Source: an uncultured bacterium (lineage in GTDB: Bacteria; Bacteroidota; Bacteroidia; Chitinophagales; Chitinophagaceae). From it: a stretch of DNA of 35,013 nucleotides. Positions 1 through 8,995 of this stretch are shown piece by piece (position 1 is the stretch's first letter; the number at the start of each line of letters is the position of its first letter). The stretch is taken from NCBI GenBank assembly GCA_903920455.1, contig CAIXLY010000012.1:1-35013 (forward strand). Direction: 5' to 3'. Under the pieces are notes generated by a model. It did not search any database and was not told where the DNA came from. It was given only the letters and a program-made list of their open reading frames with translations. The translations under genes and the position numbers were made by a program.

Positions 1-1249
1 CCTGAAAAAGATGAAAAACTATAAATGATAAGAAAATAGAATAACTGATAATGGAAAGCGAATGAAAATAATAAAGTCCTGTAAGTGAAATTACAACATG
101 CAGAAGTAGACTAATTAGATTTAGCCACATATCAATTTTTTCTAATTTCATTGATACCAAAATATTTGCCTGAAGGAGTGCTGTTGGGAAAACCAGCATC
201 GTTAGAAACATCTGATTACAATAAACGAAAGTATATTGATAGTTGGGGCCGAATAACCTAGGAATAATGAGGTCAGAATATGAAACAATAAAAGTATATG
301 CAAGGAGGCCATACAAAGCGTATAAAAAGAATGTTTGCTTATACACAGTCTGAATAGCATAACTCCCTTGTTGAAAGGCTTTAACTAAAACAGGAAATAA
401 GGATGTTGAAACTATAAAAGGTAAGATTTCAGCGATAGAAAAAAGTTTGAAAGAAACCTCATAGTCAGCAACATCTTCTACTTCAAGAAACTTAGAAACA
501 AAAATATTGCCTAGGCGCCAGTATATAACGGAAAGGCTTCCAATGATGATAAAGGACCAATTGGATCTGACAATCTGAATCGCAGATCGCCACTCAATCT
601 TTACAGTAAATATTGAGGTAAAAGAGAGTAGGCCAGATGACCCATAATGCATAAATAAATTAAGGGTGATGATCCTAAGAACAATGAGCAAGATTGATAA
701 ATACAGAATTGACATTGGAGCTAAGAGTAAGATACAACCAGCGATAAATTTTAAGATTGCTTCAATGGTAAGAATGTAAAATGTTTTTCGCTGATTTTCT
801 TCTGCAACGTTTACATGCTTTATAACATAAATTATATTATCGAAAACAATATTGATTCCCAACAAAAGAGATAGATTTCTAATGAGCTGGTCTTCGTATA
901 AAGCGTATGCAAGAACGATATGTAGAAAATAAAAAACAATGCCAATCAGGAATTGTAGTTTAAAATACTGGTTTATAAATGCCCTTTTATTAGATATTGA
1001 AATTACCTCTCTAATAAACCATTGTCCGAGCCCTAAACTTGATAAAGAAACCACCATGCCATATAGGGAATTAGCAACAATGTAATTGGCGAAGTCTAGA
1101 CGGGAATAAGCTCTTGCAAGGATGATAAAAAAAAGACTAAAAAGAATGTTTTGCCCAATATTTGAAGAAACCCCCCAAAAACTATTCTTAACCAAATTAG
1201 ACCTTTTAGCGTAAGAATAAAGGTGATTAAGGTTGCTAAACAACTTCAT
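1..1249 (-). CDS. Wzx-like polysaccharide flippase (3' end cut by window edge)
   Basis: The minus strand stays open from an ATG at 1249 to the left edge, giving 416 codons of a very hydrophobic protein. It starts MKLFSNLNHLYSYAKRS and continues through many predicted membrane helices with short charged loops, the pattern of the polysaccharide-biosynthesis (PST/Wzx) branch of the MOP flippases. Such proteins move lipid-linked sugar repeat units across the inner membrane before polymerisation. The start overlaps the last 14 nt of the upstream polymerase gene, which implies translational coupling and membership of the same export operon. The C-terminus lies outside the window. The family call rests on hydropathy, the N-terminal pattern and context; there is no catalytic motif to confirm it. 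A MATE-like transporter of other function is the main alternative. Confidence 0.8.
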   Translation of the reverse strand, partial: MKLFSNLNHLYSYAKRSNLVKNSFWGVSSNIGQNILFSLFFIILARAYSRLDFANYIVANSLYGMVVSLSSLGLGQWFIREVISISNKRAFINQYFKLQFLIGIVFYFLHIVLAYALYEDQLIRNLSLLLGINIVFDNIIYVIKHVNVAEENQRKTFYILTIEAILKFIAGCILLLAPMSILYLSILLIVLRIITLNLFMHYGSSGLLSFTSIFTVKIEWRSAIQIVRSNWSFIIIGSLSVIYWRLGNIFVSKFLEVEDVADYEVSFKLFSIAEILPFIVSTSLFPVLVKAFQQGSYAIQTVYKQTFFLYALYGLLAYTFIVSYSDLIIPRLFGPNYQYTFVYCNQMFLTMLVFPTALLQANILVSMKLEKIDMWLNLISLLLHVVISLTGLYYFHSLSIISYSIFLSFIVFHLFQ

Positions 1250-2534
1250 TGGTAGTTAATTTATAGTCAGCAATCATTAAGCCAATAATAGTTGCAATCA
1301 GAATAAGTATACGAATATCGCCTAAGGAATAAACTGTATAAAATCCAACGAGCCACGTTAGGACAGAAGCAGTCAAAATTAGCTGAAGGCTCCGCTGTGA
1401 TTTAAAATATAATGTGATGCCTTTATATAAGGGGATAAGAATTATTAGTAGTATAACAAGAAATCCAATGGCCCCATATTCAGTAAGCAGTTTTAGATAA
1501 CCGCTTTCAGGATGATCAAAAAAGGTAATCACATTATCGTCAATCCAGTATTGATCAGGATTATGAACAGAGACATAGTTTGCATAATTCCCTATACCAA
1601 TACCCCAAATAGGATTATCAAAAAAAATATGAATGGCATCCTGCCATATGGCATAACGAAAATTGTATGACTCGGTAAGATCTGCACCGCGTTGAAAAAT
1701 AGCAAATGAATTCGAATAATTATAGGCGACAATTGCAAGTAATGCAATAGAAAAAAACAAAACAAGCCTATTCTTAGCATTGCCCAAAAGAATCAAAAAC
1801 AAAATAGCCACCAACCAACCACCTAAGGCACCTCTTCCACCGGTCATGAAAATAGCTAATATAGAAAAGAACAGTAAGCAATAATTTAAGAATTGTCTAG
1901 TTCGAGAATCACTTGTCTTTATCAAAAAAAAGAAGCTGCAAGCAGAAAGAAATTGTCCATATTTCTGTGGGTCTTGAAAAAAGCTGGTATACCTAATACT
2001 AATACCACTGAGCACATTAATATTTGGCGACTTAGCTATCGTAAAAGAGGGGCCGATAAAGACCTGCCCAATCATAAATAATAATGAAACAAATAGTGTG
2101 ATTTTCAAACAGTTAACCAATTGGTAAACAAATTTTCTATCTGCCTCACACTCACCGACCAATACGCATGAAAATATAAATATTGAAAGATACTCGATCA
2201 AATAAGCAATAGACGTCAAAGTAAGATTTTCGGCATTGATAAGCCCTCCCACAACTATAACCGATAGAAGAATAAAAAGAAAATAATATAGACTTTTTTT
2301 GTTGCTGCGCTCTAGGGAGTTCTGTTTATAAAAGAAAATAAGAAAGATAATTGTAGTGAAGCAAAAAATGTTAGCACTTATGATGCTGGGCAATAGATCA
2401 ATTGCCAGTAAAGGGTAGGCAAGTAAAATATACTTTATGTATACTCTATTAAGATTGCCTGGAACAAATATCATCAAAATGAAAAATGCAACAAGGACAG
2501 TAAGCGCAAGCAAAATATACAGCATTGAGCCCAT
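1236..2534 (-). CDS. O-antigen polymerase/ligase family protein (Wzy-like)
   Basis: This 432-aa integral membrane protein has about ten to twelve hydrophobic segments. It carries the Wzy_C/O-antigen ligase signature: a GGRGALGGW stretch in the middle, then a periplasmic loop containing NPIWGIGIGNY, a conserved HNP, and HPESGYLKLLTEYGAIGFL. Members polymerise or ligate undecaprenyl-linked sugar chains at the periplasmic face. Its position between a polysaccharide deacetylase and a flippase fits repeat-unit polymerase in a Wzx/Wzy-type pathway. The ATG at 2534 lies 6 nt after the deacetylase stop; a second ATG three codons later is also possible. The 3' end overlaps the flippase start by 14 nt. 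Whether it acts as polymerase or ligase cannot be told from the sequence. Confidence 0.85.
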   Translation of the reverse strand: MGSMLYILLALTVLVAFFILMIFVPGNLNRVYIKYILLAYPLLAIDLLPSIISANIFCFTTIIFLIFFYKQNSLERSNKKSLYYFLFILLSVIVVGGLINAENLTLTSIAYLIEYLSIFIFSCVLVGECEADRKFVYQLVNCLKITLFVSLLFMIGQVFIGPSFTIAKSPNINVLSGISIRYTSFFQDPQKYGQFLSACSFFFLIKTSDSRTRQFLNYCLLFFSILAIFMTGGRGALGGWLVAILFLILLGNAKNRLVLFFSIALLAIVAYNYSNSFAIFQRGADLTESYNFRYAIWQDAIHIFFDNPIWGIGIGNYANYVSVHNPDQYWIDDNVITFFDHPESGYLKLLTEYGAIGFLVILLIILIPLYKGITLYFKSQRSLQLILTASVLTWLVGFYTVYSLGDIRILILIATIIGLMIADYKLTTNEVV

Positions 2535-2540
2535 GAGATA

Positions 2541-3440
2541 CTAATTTGGATGTTTATTGATAAACCACACTCCGGTCATTCTGCAAATATTCTCAATGAA
2601 TGAGGCAGATTCAAGCATTTCAAATCTAGGAATCTCAAACATTTCATTCAAGGAGTCCTTGGTCAGATATCCCGGCGACCCTGTAAAAGCAAACTCAAAA
2701 TTGGACTCCTTAATCAGTTCAACTTCTCTTTTTGAATAATCCCCATTAGGATACGAAAAGCTTGTTACTCGCTTTCTCAACCATTGTTCAAGTTTCTTTT
2801 TAGATTCAGAGATTTCATACAAGGCAACTTCTTCTGTGCATTGAGGTAAAATGGGATGTGATACTGAGTGGCTACCGATTGTAATATATTTAGAGTCTGA
2901 AATTGAGATCAACTCGTCCTTTGTCATTGCTTCGCGCTCTAGAAAAATACATGACCTTATGGTAGAAAGCATTTTTATACGATAATCGTTGTTCTGTTTC
3001 TTTAATGCTTCTACCGCCCACTGAGAGATTCCGAGTTTCTTTGCCTTTGAAACATAAGACCACCAATACCCACCCCCATGCTCTATTGGATCAGTAGAAA
3101 CAAATATGGTTACGGGTACGTGCAAGTCATCCGCTACATCTACAATATTATCCAAGTTGTTCCTCCATCCATCATCAACAGTCAAAAGCACTGCACCTTC
3201 TGGCAGACTTATTTCCCCTAATGCAAACTGCTGCAATTCTTGAAGTGAAATAAAATAAAACCCATTCCGCTGCAGCCATTTAATGCATGAAAGAAAAAGA
3301 TGTCTAGAAGGATCGTGAAAAAATATTGAAAGAATCAATTTTTCTCTAAATACCCTCTTTCTTGCACGTCTTACAAAACCAAATGTCAAAAGAAGAATTG
3401 CAAAGCAATAGGCTGCTACATTTCTGATACTTTTTTGCAT
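2541..3440 (-). CDS. Polysaccharide deacetylase family protein (NodB homology domain)
   Basis: A 299-aa protein with an N-terminal hydrophobic segment at about residues 8-22, probably a membrane anchor, followed by a carbohydrate esterase 4 (NodB) domain. Visible motifs are TVDDG (catalytic and metal-binding Asp pair), the metal-binding SHSVSHP motif (H-S-x-x-H) and FSYPNGDYS, the equivalent of the RxxYPxG groove motif. CE4 enzymes remove N- or O-acetyl groups from sugars with a divalent metal. Here it probably modifies the exopolysaccharide made by the surrounding operon. It follows the UpxY gene by 45 nt and precedes the polymerase by 6 nt. The substrate is unknown. Confidence 0.88.
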   Translation of the reverse strand: MQKSIRNVAAYCFAILLLTFGFVRRARKRVFREKLILSIFFHDPSRHLFLSCIKWLQRNGFYFISLQELQQFALGEISLPEGAVLLTVDDGWRNNLDNIVDVADDLHVPVTIFVSTDPIEHGGGYWWSYVSKAKKLGISQWAVEALKKQNNDYRIKMLSTIRSCIFLEREAMTKDELISISDSKYITIGSHSVSHPILPQCTEEVALYEISESKKKLEQWLRKRVTSFSYPNGDYSKREVELIKESNFEFAFTGSPGYLTKDSLNEMFEIPRFEMLESASFIENICRMTGVWFINKHPN

Positions 3441-3485
3441 AATATGATGATGGCTATTATAAAAGAATACGATATGAAACTGGTG

Positions 3486-4013
3486 CTAAGAGATTGTATT
3501 CTTTGCTCTATAGGGATAGTCGACCACTTCAACACTGGAAATATTCAGTTCGGCTACAACTGAATAGCCTAATGAAGGAAGATGAAGTTTAACCTTATTA
3601 TTATGTACCTCAGTTATTTGTCCATGACTATTTACAAGTGGGCCGCTAATCACCCTAACACGATCATTCACGTTTACAGTTATTTTTTCAAGTTTCACAT
3701 TTGAATGCTCCCCCATAAATAGTCTAATAGATTCTATCTCGTCATTTCTTACAACCGCTGGCTGCCCTAACCAATAAACAAAATTTACAATATCGCTTGT
3801 TGCTTGTTTAATGGTGTTAAAATCAGAGGCAAGCGCTTTTACAAAAACATAAGAGCTAAACAATGGCTCATGAACAATCTTGCGTCTATCTGACCATTGC
3901 CTTACTACTCGATTTAAAGGACAATAATTTTGAATATCCCGTTTAGTCAACATAACTGCAACCTTTTTCTCACAACGAGATCTTGTATACAATACATACC
4001 ATTTCATATCCAT
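3486..4013 (-). CDS. UpxY family NusG-like transcription antiterminator
   Basis: This 175-aa protein has the NusG N-terminal (NGN) fold at about residues 4-100, beginning KWYVLYTRSRCEKKVA and including the FSSYVFVKA strand. A KOW region follows at about 115-150 (VNVNDRVRVISGPL). It belongs to the NusG paralogues known as UpxY in Bacteroides, which bind RNA polymerase at their own capsule operon and prevent premature termination. It sits inside the exopolysaccharide operon after wza and wzc, with a 113-nt gap upstream that contains small hairpins, so it could act from that point or on the whole operon. Start codons at 4013 and 4007 are both possible. Confidence 0.88.
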   Translation of the reverse strand: MDMKWYVLYTRSRCEKKVAVMLTKRDIQNYCPLNRVVRQWSDRRKIVHEPLFSSYVFVKALASDFNTIKQATSDIVNFVYWLGQPAVVRNDEIESIRLFMGEHSNVKLEKITVNVNDRVRVISGPLVNSHGQITEVHNNKVKLHLPSLGYSVVAELNISSVEVVDYPYRAKNTIS

Positions 4014-4074
4014 GTCAATTCATTTATATATTGATTACGCTATAGTCGATTTTAAATTTACCGGTCAAATATGG

Positions 4075-4102
4075 CTCCGCCACGTTGGCCTACAAGGGCC
4101 AA
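4075..4102 (-). other. Pair of small hairpins in the gap upstream of UpxY
   Basis: The 113-nt gap between the Wzc-like gene and UpxY contains TTGGCC (4085-4090) and GGCCAA (4097-4102), a 6-bp stem with a 6-nt loop. Beside it is TGGC-TCC-GCCA, a 4-bp stem. No T-run follows on the minus strand, so this does not look like an ordinary intrinsic terminator. A pause or loading site for the UpxY protein, or an RNA-processing site, is conceivable but is inference. Confidence 0.35.
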
Positions 4103-4126
4103 GCACCTTAAAAACTTATCACTTAA

Positions 4127-6469
4127 TTAACTTGCTAAAACCGCAGGCTTGGTAGCTTTTTTAGGGTTATAAGCATCGCCGTATACATAGCCATAGCTGT
4201 ACCCAAAGCCATAAGCAGTATTTAGATACCCTCTTGTTTTAATCCCATTAAATATGATAACAGGATCTTTTAAAGGAGTTGTTTTGCTATTGATATCAAT
4301 ACGCTTAAGAAGCGATTTTGGCGAATAGTCATGACGAACGATATAAACAGTTAGGCTGCACAACTGCGACAACATATGCGCATCAGTTACAAGAATGGCT
4401 GGAGCAGTATCAATGATTACAACATCAAATTGATTCTCGAGTTTTTGAATTAGGTTTTCAATTTTTCCATTTGCCAGCAACTCAGATGGATCGTTCCTTA
4501 ATGTTCCTGCATTCAGGAAAAATAGATTTTCATAGTTGGGTATTGAACTAATGGTATTTGAAAGATCTACATCGCCGGAGAGATAGTCAGTTACGCCGTT
4601 GCCCCCGACAAAAGAAAATATCTCGCCGAGTGAAGAATTATGCAAATCAAGATCAACCAAGACCACACGTTTCCCAGTTAAAGAAAAACTAATTGCCAAA
4701 TTAGCTGCCACATAGCTTTTGCCTTCTCCAGAAATGCTCGATGTAATCAAAACAGTTTTTCGTGTAGGGCCAATACCAAGATGATTTAGGGAATACCTAA
4801 TCTTTCTAAATTCCTCTGCGCTATGCGTTCTCTTCCCAGCTTCCACCACAAGGGACCGGCCGGATTTATTAAACATCAGCTCACCAATAATTGGGATCGT
4901 AGTCAGCGATTCAATATCCTGGCGAAACAATATTGTAGTATTCAAAGTCTCCCTGGCTCCTACTAGGCCGATTGGGATTGCAAATATGGCAACGAAGAGT
5001 GCAGAAAAAACAAGAACTCGATTTGGGCTAACCGGTATATCAGAGGCCTGTGCATAATTTACCATCCTACTATCCGTAATTTTAGAAGCGTATGACAGCT
5101 CACTTTCTTCTCGTTTTTGAAGAAGAAAAGAGTAGATATCGCTTTTTATCGACTTATCCCTACTAATTTCAAGCAACTCCCGTTCCTTCATTGGGATACC
5201 ATGAAGCATATTCCTATAGCTGCTATTAGCCCGATTAAGTGATTGTTTACCAGACTCAATACCACGCCGATAGCTTTCAATATTTTCAATGATTCGCCTT
5301 TTTGTTACAGCAATCTGATCGTTTACAGATACTAAAATTGGATTGTTTTCAGCTACTGTTTTCTTAAGTTTTTCCCGCTCAAGCTGTGAAGTATGTAAAC
5401 TGTTCACCAACTGAGACAAAGTGGGGTCAGAAACACCTAGGGAGGCAGGAAGAATACCTGTATTGTTGTCGTCCTGGCTTATTTGAAATTCAAGTAAATC
5501 AATTACAGACAATTGCATTTCTAAATCACTAATGCGCTGATCATTGGTGCCAACATTCTGTAAAAATATTTGCCCCTGTGCTCCGATATCTACCGCTCCG
5601 CTACTCCCTTTGTACTGTTGTATTTTTGATTCAATCAAATCAAGGTCAGATCCAACAATGGCTAATCTGGATTCAATAAATGCAAGTGTAGATTTCGCCA
5701 ACGCATTTTTCTCACTAATGAGGACATTGTTGTAGGCAATAATAATCTCATTAAGAATGTCTTCGGACAGTTTAGGGAGTTTATCTCGGTAACGAAGATC
5801 AATGACACTGGATAATTTGTTTGTTGCAGTAACCTTTAGATTATCAAGTATATTTTCTGTCGTAGTTTTTTTATCGAGCAATAAAAAGTAATATGGCTTA
5901 TCGGGCTCAACATCGATATAAGATGTGGAGGGAGTGAATTTTATTCTGCCATATTTGGTATCCACCCATTCCCCGATGGCAAATACCGTCGTATCGTTTA
6001 TTCTTATACTACCAGATTTTTTATCTGCTGTAAAAAAGAATTTGTCTTCATTGACAGGTATCGAGTCAATATTAACGACTTCTATAAGTAAAGGAGAATT
6101 AATGTAAAGGGGCATATCCCTTACCTTTCCCTTTTTATATACTGGCGCAAACAGGTGCAGCTTTTTTACAACAGTATCAATAACAGCTCGCGATTTGAGA
6201 ACTTCAATCTCATTTTCGATAATTTTCTTTGCACTTATCATATTCAAAGACTCCATCAGTTTGGAATCCTCATTCCCCTTCTTTTCATCCTTTATAATCA
6301 GTGATGCTGTTGCCTGAAACATGGGCGTACTATACCGCAAATAAAGCAGAGTAGACACAATAGATAAAAATGCAAAGAAGATAAAAATAGGCCAGTACGG
6401 TATGTACTTTGCCAACATCTTTACAAAAAGACTTTCCTGATTAGCGGTATTTGAATTATGTGTATCCAT
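4127..6469 (-). CDS. Polysaccharide co-polymerase fused to tyrosine autokinase (Wzc-like)
   Basis: A 780-aa inner-membrane protein. The N-terminal Wzz domain starts with a helix at about residues 27-46. A long periplasmic coiled-coil region with a GNVR-type stretch follows, and a second helix lies at about 482-502. The cytoplasmic BY-kinase domain has Walker A SSISGEGKS (about 577-585), Walker A' VLVDLDLH (about 604-611) and Walker B VVIIDTAP (about 683-690). The C-terminus ends in a tyrosine cluster with seven Tyr within about 23 residues (GYLNTAYGFGYSYGYVYGDA), the usual autophosphorylation site. Such proteins set chain length and couple polymerisation to export through Wza. It starts 8 nt after the wza-like stop. 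The kinase and co-polymerase are in one chain, unlike the split Firmicutes form. No cognate phosphatase gene lies in the window. Confidence 0.92.
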   Translation of the reverse strand: MDTHNSNTANQESLFVKMLAKYIPYWPIFIFFAFLSIVSTLLYLRYSTPMFQATASLIIKDEKKGNEDSKLMESLNMISAKKIIENEIEVLKSRAVIDTVVKKLHLFAPVYKKGKVRDMPLYINSPLLIEVVNIDSIPVNEDKFFFTADKKSGSIRINDTTVFAIGEWVDTKYGRIKFTPSTSYIDVEPDKPYYFLLLDKKTTTENILDNLKVTATNKLSSVIDLRYRDKLPKLSEDILNEIIIAYNNVLISEKNALAKSTLAFIESRLAIVGSDLDLIESKIQQYKGSSGAVDIGAQGQIFLQNVGTNDQRISDLEMQLSVIDLLEFQISQDDNNTGILPASLGVSDPTLSQLVNSLHTSQLEREKLKKTVAENNPILVSVNDQIAVTKRRIIENIESYRRGIESGKQSLNRANSSYRNMLHGIPMKERELLEISRDKSIKSDIYSFLLQKREESELSYASKITDSRMVNYAQASDIPVSPNRVLVFSALFVAIFAIPIGLVGARETLNTTILFRQDIESLTTIPIIGELMFNKSGRSLVVEAGKRTHSAEEFRKIRYSLNHLGIGPTRKTVLITSSISGEGKSYVAANLAISFSLTGKRVVLVDLDLHNSSLGEIFSFVGGNGVTDYLSGDVDLSNTISSIPNYENLFFLNAGTLRNDPSELLANGKIENLIQKLENQFDVVIIDTAPAILVTDAHMLSQLCSLTVYIVRHDYSPKSLLKRIDINSKTTPLKDPVIIFNGIKTRGYLNTAYGFGYSYGYVYGDAYNPKKATKPAVLAS

Positions 6470-6477
6470 TATATATA

Positions 6478-7263
6478 TTATTGAATAACCCGATCAACAA
6501 CAAGAATGATAACAGACAACCCAGATAAAATTGCAGGTAGATAAGGAGTCATCCGCCCCACACTTGCAACCTTATTTTTATTTGCTTCCACATACACAAC
6601 ATCATTCGGCTGCAAATAATAGTATGATGAGCTCAAAAATGACTTCGAGTTAAGGTCAATATGTTTTACCCGTTTTTTACCATTCTCCTCCCTGATTAAT
6701 AATACATTGTCTTTTCTACCATAGATCGTGATATCACCAGCAAGTCCGAGTGCTTTTAAGAGAGATATTTTTTCATTGGGGACAGTTATAACTGAAGGAT
6801 TCCCAACTTCCCCAATAACAGTAACTTCGAAATTCAAGTGCCTGATATTTACAATTGGGTCTACCAGTAATTTTTTTTCTAGAATCAACTTGGTGATATT
6901 ATCTTTCAACTGGCTCTTTGATAATCCTGCGGCCTTAATACTTCCTATAATAGGTAATTGTATCTGGCCGTCTGAATTAACCAAATATCCTGAAGACTGT
7001 GTTTGACTTCCTGAGACCGACGATGAACTTATCGCAAAGTTATTTGTCGCATTAAAAATTGCAGAGGCCTCAGGACTTAAGCTGCTAATTGAAATACTGA
7101 GTATATCGTTGTTTCGAATTAATGTTTCTAGATCAGCACTAGGCTGTACATAGATGGTATCTGCTGCATTGTTAAAATAAGTGGATTCGCGAGTGCTGAT
7201 ACATGAACTACTACCAATAAACAACTGTGCTAATAATAAGAGTGCAATGCTAATTCTGATCAT
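6478..7263 (-). CDS. Polysaccharide export outer-membrane lipoprotein (Wza-like)
   Basis: A 261-aa protein beginning with a signal peptide and a probable lipidation Cys at residue 21 (FIGSSSC, a relaxed lipobox of the kind often seen in this phylum). A polysaccharide-export (Poly_export) domain spans about residues 38-130 and includes the GYLVNSDGQIQLPIIGSI stretch. One SLBB-like domain follows (VTVIGEVGNPSVITVP). A hydrophobic segment near the C-terminus (about 238-258) resembles the membrane-spanning helix of Wza. The protein would form the outer-membrane exit channel and dock with the co-polymerase encoded next. It is the first gene of the leftward operon, with a candidate promoter about 75 nt upstream. 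Confidence 0.9.
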   Translation of the reverse strand: MIRISIALLLLAQLFIGSSSCISTRESTYFNNAADTIYVQPSADLETLIRNNDILSISISSLSPEASAIFNATNNFAISSSSVSGSQTQSSGYLVNSDGQIQLPIIGSIKAAGLSKSQLKDNITKLILEKKLLVDPIVNIRHLNFEVTVIGEVGNPSVITVPNEKISLLKALGLAGDITIYGRKDNVLLIREENGKKRVKHIDLNSKSFLSSSYYYLQPNDVVYVEANKNKVASVGRMTPYLPAILSGLSVIILVVDRVIQ

Positions 7264-7337
7264 GCTTGTATGGTTGAGTTACTAATAACAACAGTAGCCT
7301 GATTGAAACGGACAACTGTGTATGTTGACTGAAGAAT

Positions 7338-7368
7338 CAAAAATATTTCCGAAACATATCCTCATCAA
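7338..7368 (-). promoter_or_regulatory. Candidate promoter of the exopolysaccharide operon
   Basis: On the minus strand TTG (7368-7366) is followed after 20 nt by TATTTTTG (7345-7338). This matches the Bacteroidota primary-sigma pattern TTG-N19/20-TAnnTTTG. It would give a leader of roughly 65-70 nt before the Wza-like start at 7263. The pattern match is good but short, so chance occurrence in AT-rich DNA cannot be excluded. Confidence 0.5.
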
Positions 7369-7714
7369 TGACTTAAATGAAACAACCTGATGACCCTAGT
7401 CATTAAAAATTATAAACCGCAGCCTACTTTGATCAGTCCAAAAAATGATCCGCAATTTGATGCTGGAATGCAGTATTTATAAAACTGAATTTTGTAATTA
7501 CGTCAATGCTACAGGTCAGCACTCTCCCATCCTAGGAGGTCCTAAATTCAATAATCCCAAATCAACTCGTTAGACCAAAAATCAAGATCAGTCGACTTCA
7601 TGACCCTTTTCATGGGAGTATTCAGGGATTTAGCGTTGAAAGCAATGCACATAATCAGTGAAAAAAGTCATTTTGGATATTGATAAGGGATGAATACCAT
7701 ATGAAGGCTTTCCT

Positions 7715-7722
7715 TATCTTTG
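7715..7722 (+). promoter_or_regulatory. Candidate -7 element, TATCTTTG
   Basis: TATCTTTG matches TAnnTTTG and ends 6 nt before the ATG at 7729. No TTG lies at the expected 19-21 nt upstream, so this is a half-match. If real, the transcript would have almost no leader. Confidence 0.35.
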
Positions 7723-7728
7723 TTCCCT

Positions 7729-8379
7729 ATGAAATTTTATAATTTATTTATCAAATACCGCTTGCCGATAGGTTTAGTGTCTTTAGCAGGTGGCTTGGCA
7801 GTCAATTTTGCTTACGGATTTTGGCAATCTCTCATATTGTACATTATTGCCTTATTATGCATTTTTACTCATTTTTTCATAGGACCCTTACGCCTTATTC
7901 AAGAATTTCTTGAGGATGGCGATTTTGAAGGCGCTGAGAAAATTCTCTCCGGAATAAAGTATCCAGGGCTATTGTATAAACCTATCCGCTCTGTATATTA
8001 TACGTTAAAAGGCAATATTGCCATGACCAAACAAGATTTCGTGTCTGCAGAAAAACACATGAAAAAAAGTCTGGATCTAGGATTGCCAATGAAAGAAGCA
8101 GAAGGGGCAAACAAACTTCAGTTGGGGATGATGGCCATGCAAAGGGGAAGTATGAAAGAAGGAGAAAGTCTAATTAGACAAGCGCTTCGCCTAGGAATTC
8201 CAGATAAAGAAAGTGCAGCGTTAGCAAATCTTCAAATGTGCCAAATCATGATCCAAAAACGTGAATTTAGGTCAGCTAAAGACTTTTTCAGGAAGGCAAA
8301 AGCACAAAAGCCAACAACCGACCAGGTAGTAGACCAAATAAAACAGATAGAGAAGTATATCTCAAGAATGCCGGGATAG
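7729..8379 (+). CDS. Membrane-anchored TPR-like protein of unknown function
   Basis: The ATG at 7729 gives a 216-aa protein (MKFYNLFIKYRLP). An in-frame TTG at 7720 is possible but forms part of a promoter-like TATCTTTG, so I prefer the ATG. Two hydrophobic segments near residues 12-28 and 32-53 anchor it in the membrane. The rest is helical, with TPR-like repeats: a unit around GDFEGAEKIL, another around KQDFVSAEKHMKKSLDLG, and a third around GSMKEGESLIRQALRLG, ending with KREFRSAKDFFRKAKAQKP. TPR modules mediate protein contacts; the partner is unknown. It is transcribed away from the export operon and converges on the SRPBCC gene with a 38-nt gap. Confidence 0.75.
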   Translation: MKFYNLFIKYRLPIGLVSLAGGLAVNFAYGFWQSLILYIIALLCIFTHFFIGPLRLIQEFLEDGDFEGAEKILSGIKYPGLLYKPIRSVYYTLKGNIAMTKQDFVSAEKHMKKSLDLGLPMKEAEGANKLQLGMMAMQRGSMKEGESLIRQALRLGIPDKESAALANLQMCQIMIQKREFRSAKDFFRKAKAQKPTTDQVVDQIKQIEKYISRMPG

Positions 8380-8417
8380 GGATTGCCCTAATAGGTGGTC
8401 AAAAAGAGGAAATGGGC

Positions 8418-8879
8418 TCAGGACCCAAACATTTCTTCAACTTTACGTTTCCTGAATTCAAATATGCCTTCCAGCTGCTTACGGATGAATAGGGCATTGG
8501 CAATATCTCCTAAGAATCCTAATGGAGCTTTGTAATGAATTAAGTCTGTCATCTCCACACCATTAGCCACTTCCTTGAAATGATGCTGGTGATGCCACAA
8601 TGAATATGGCCCAAAGCGTTGCTCATCAACAAAAAACTTTTTAGGCACCACATGTGTGATTTCAGTCATCCAAAACATTGGGATTCCAAGAACAGGCCTA
8701 ACGTTGTAGGTCATAACCTGGCCGGGATACATCTCGTCACCATATAATTCGTTCGTAAACTTAAGATTCAAGTAGGCAGGAGTCATCACAGCCAAATTTT
8801 TTGGATGAGAGAAGAAGTCCCATGCAACATCTAGCGATACAGGTAAGAATTGTGTGCGTTGAAATTTGTATACAGACAT
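8418..8879 (-). CDS. SRPBCC (START-like) ligand-binding family protein
   Basis: A 153-aa single-domain protein with the SRPBCC/START pattern: an N-terminal strand (KFQRTQFLPVSLDVAWDFF), then SHPKNLAVMTP. The middle strands include MTYNVRPVLGIPMFWMTEI and SLWHHQHHF, and the C-terminal helix is LEGIFEFRKRKVEEMF. These helix-grip folds enclose a hydrophobic pocket. Bacterial members of this subgroup (often annotated as cyclase/dehydrase-like or cell-division-inhibitor-like) mostly lack an assigned reaction, and none is assigned here. It is divergently arranged with the helicase gene across 116 nt. Confidence 0.8.
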   Translation of the reverse strand: MSVYKFQRTQFLPVSLDVAWDFFSHPKNLAVMTPAYLNLKFTNELYGDEMYPGQVMTYNVRPVLGIPMFWMTEITHVVPKKFFVDEQRFGPYSLWHHQHHFKEVANGVEMTDLIHYKAPLGFLGDIANALFIRKQLEGIFEFRKRKVEEMFGS

Positions 8880-8995
8880 TTAAAAGAGGTTGTGCTCTAT
8901 ATAATGCATTGACACAAAAATTGTTGTAAATTCAATGATTATTTTTTTGGGTCTCGCCACTTACCTTCTTATAAGAAAACATACAACCTAAGCCC

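Larger units (their letters stand above)
7264..7728. other. 465-nt gene-free region between the export operon and a divergent gene
   Basis: I see no credible coding region here on either strand. It holds the candidate leftward promoter for the export operon near 7338-7368, a short inverted repeat ATGAC-CCTA-GTCAT at 7390-7403, and a promoter -7 element for the rightward gene at 7715-7722. The length fits a regulated divergent intergenic region; no riboswitch-like fold was recognised. Confidence 0.5.
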
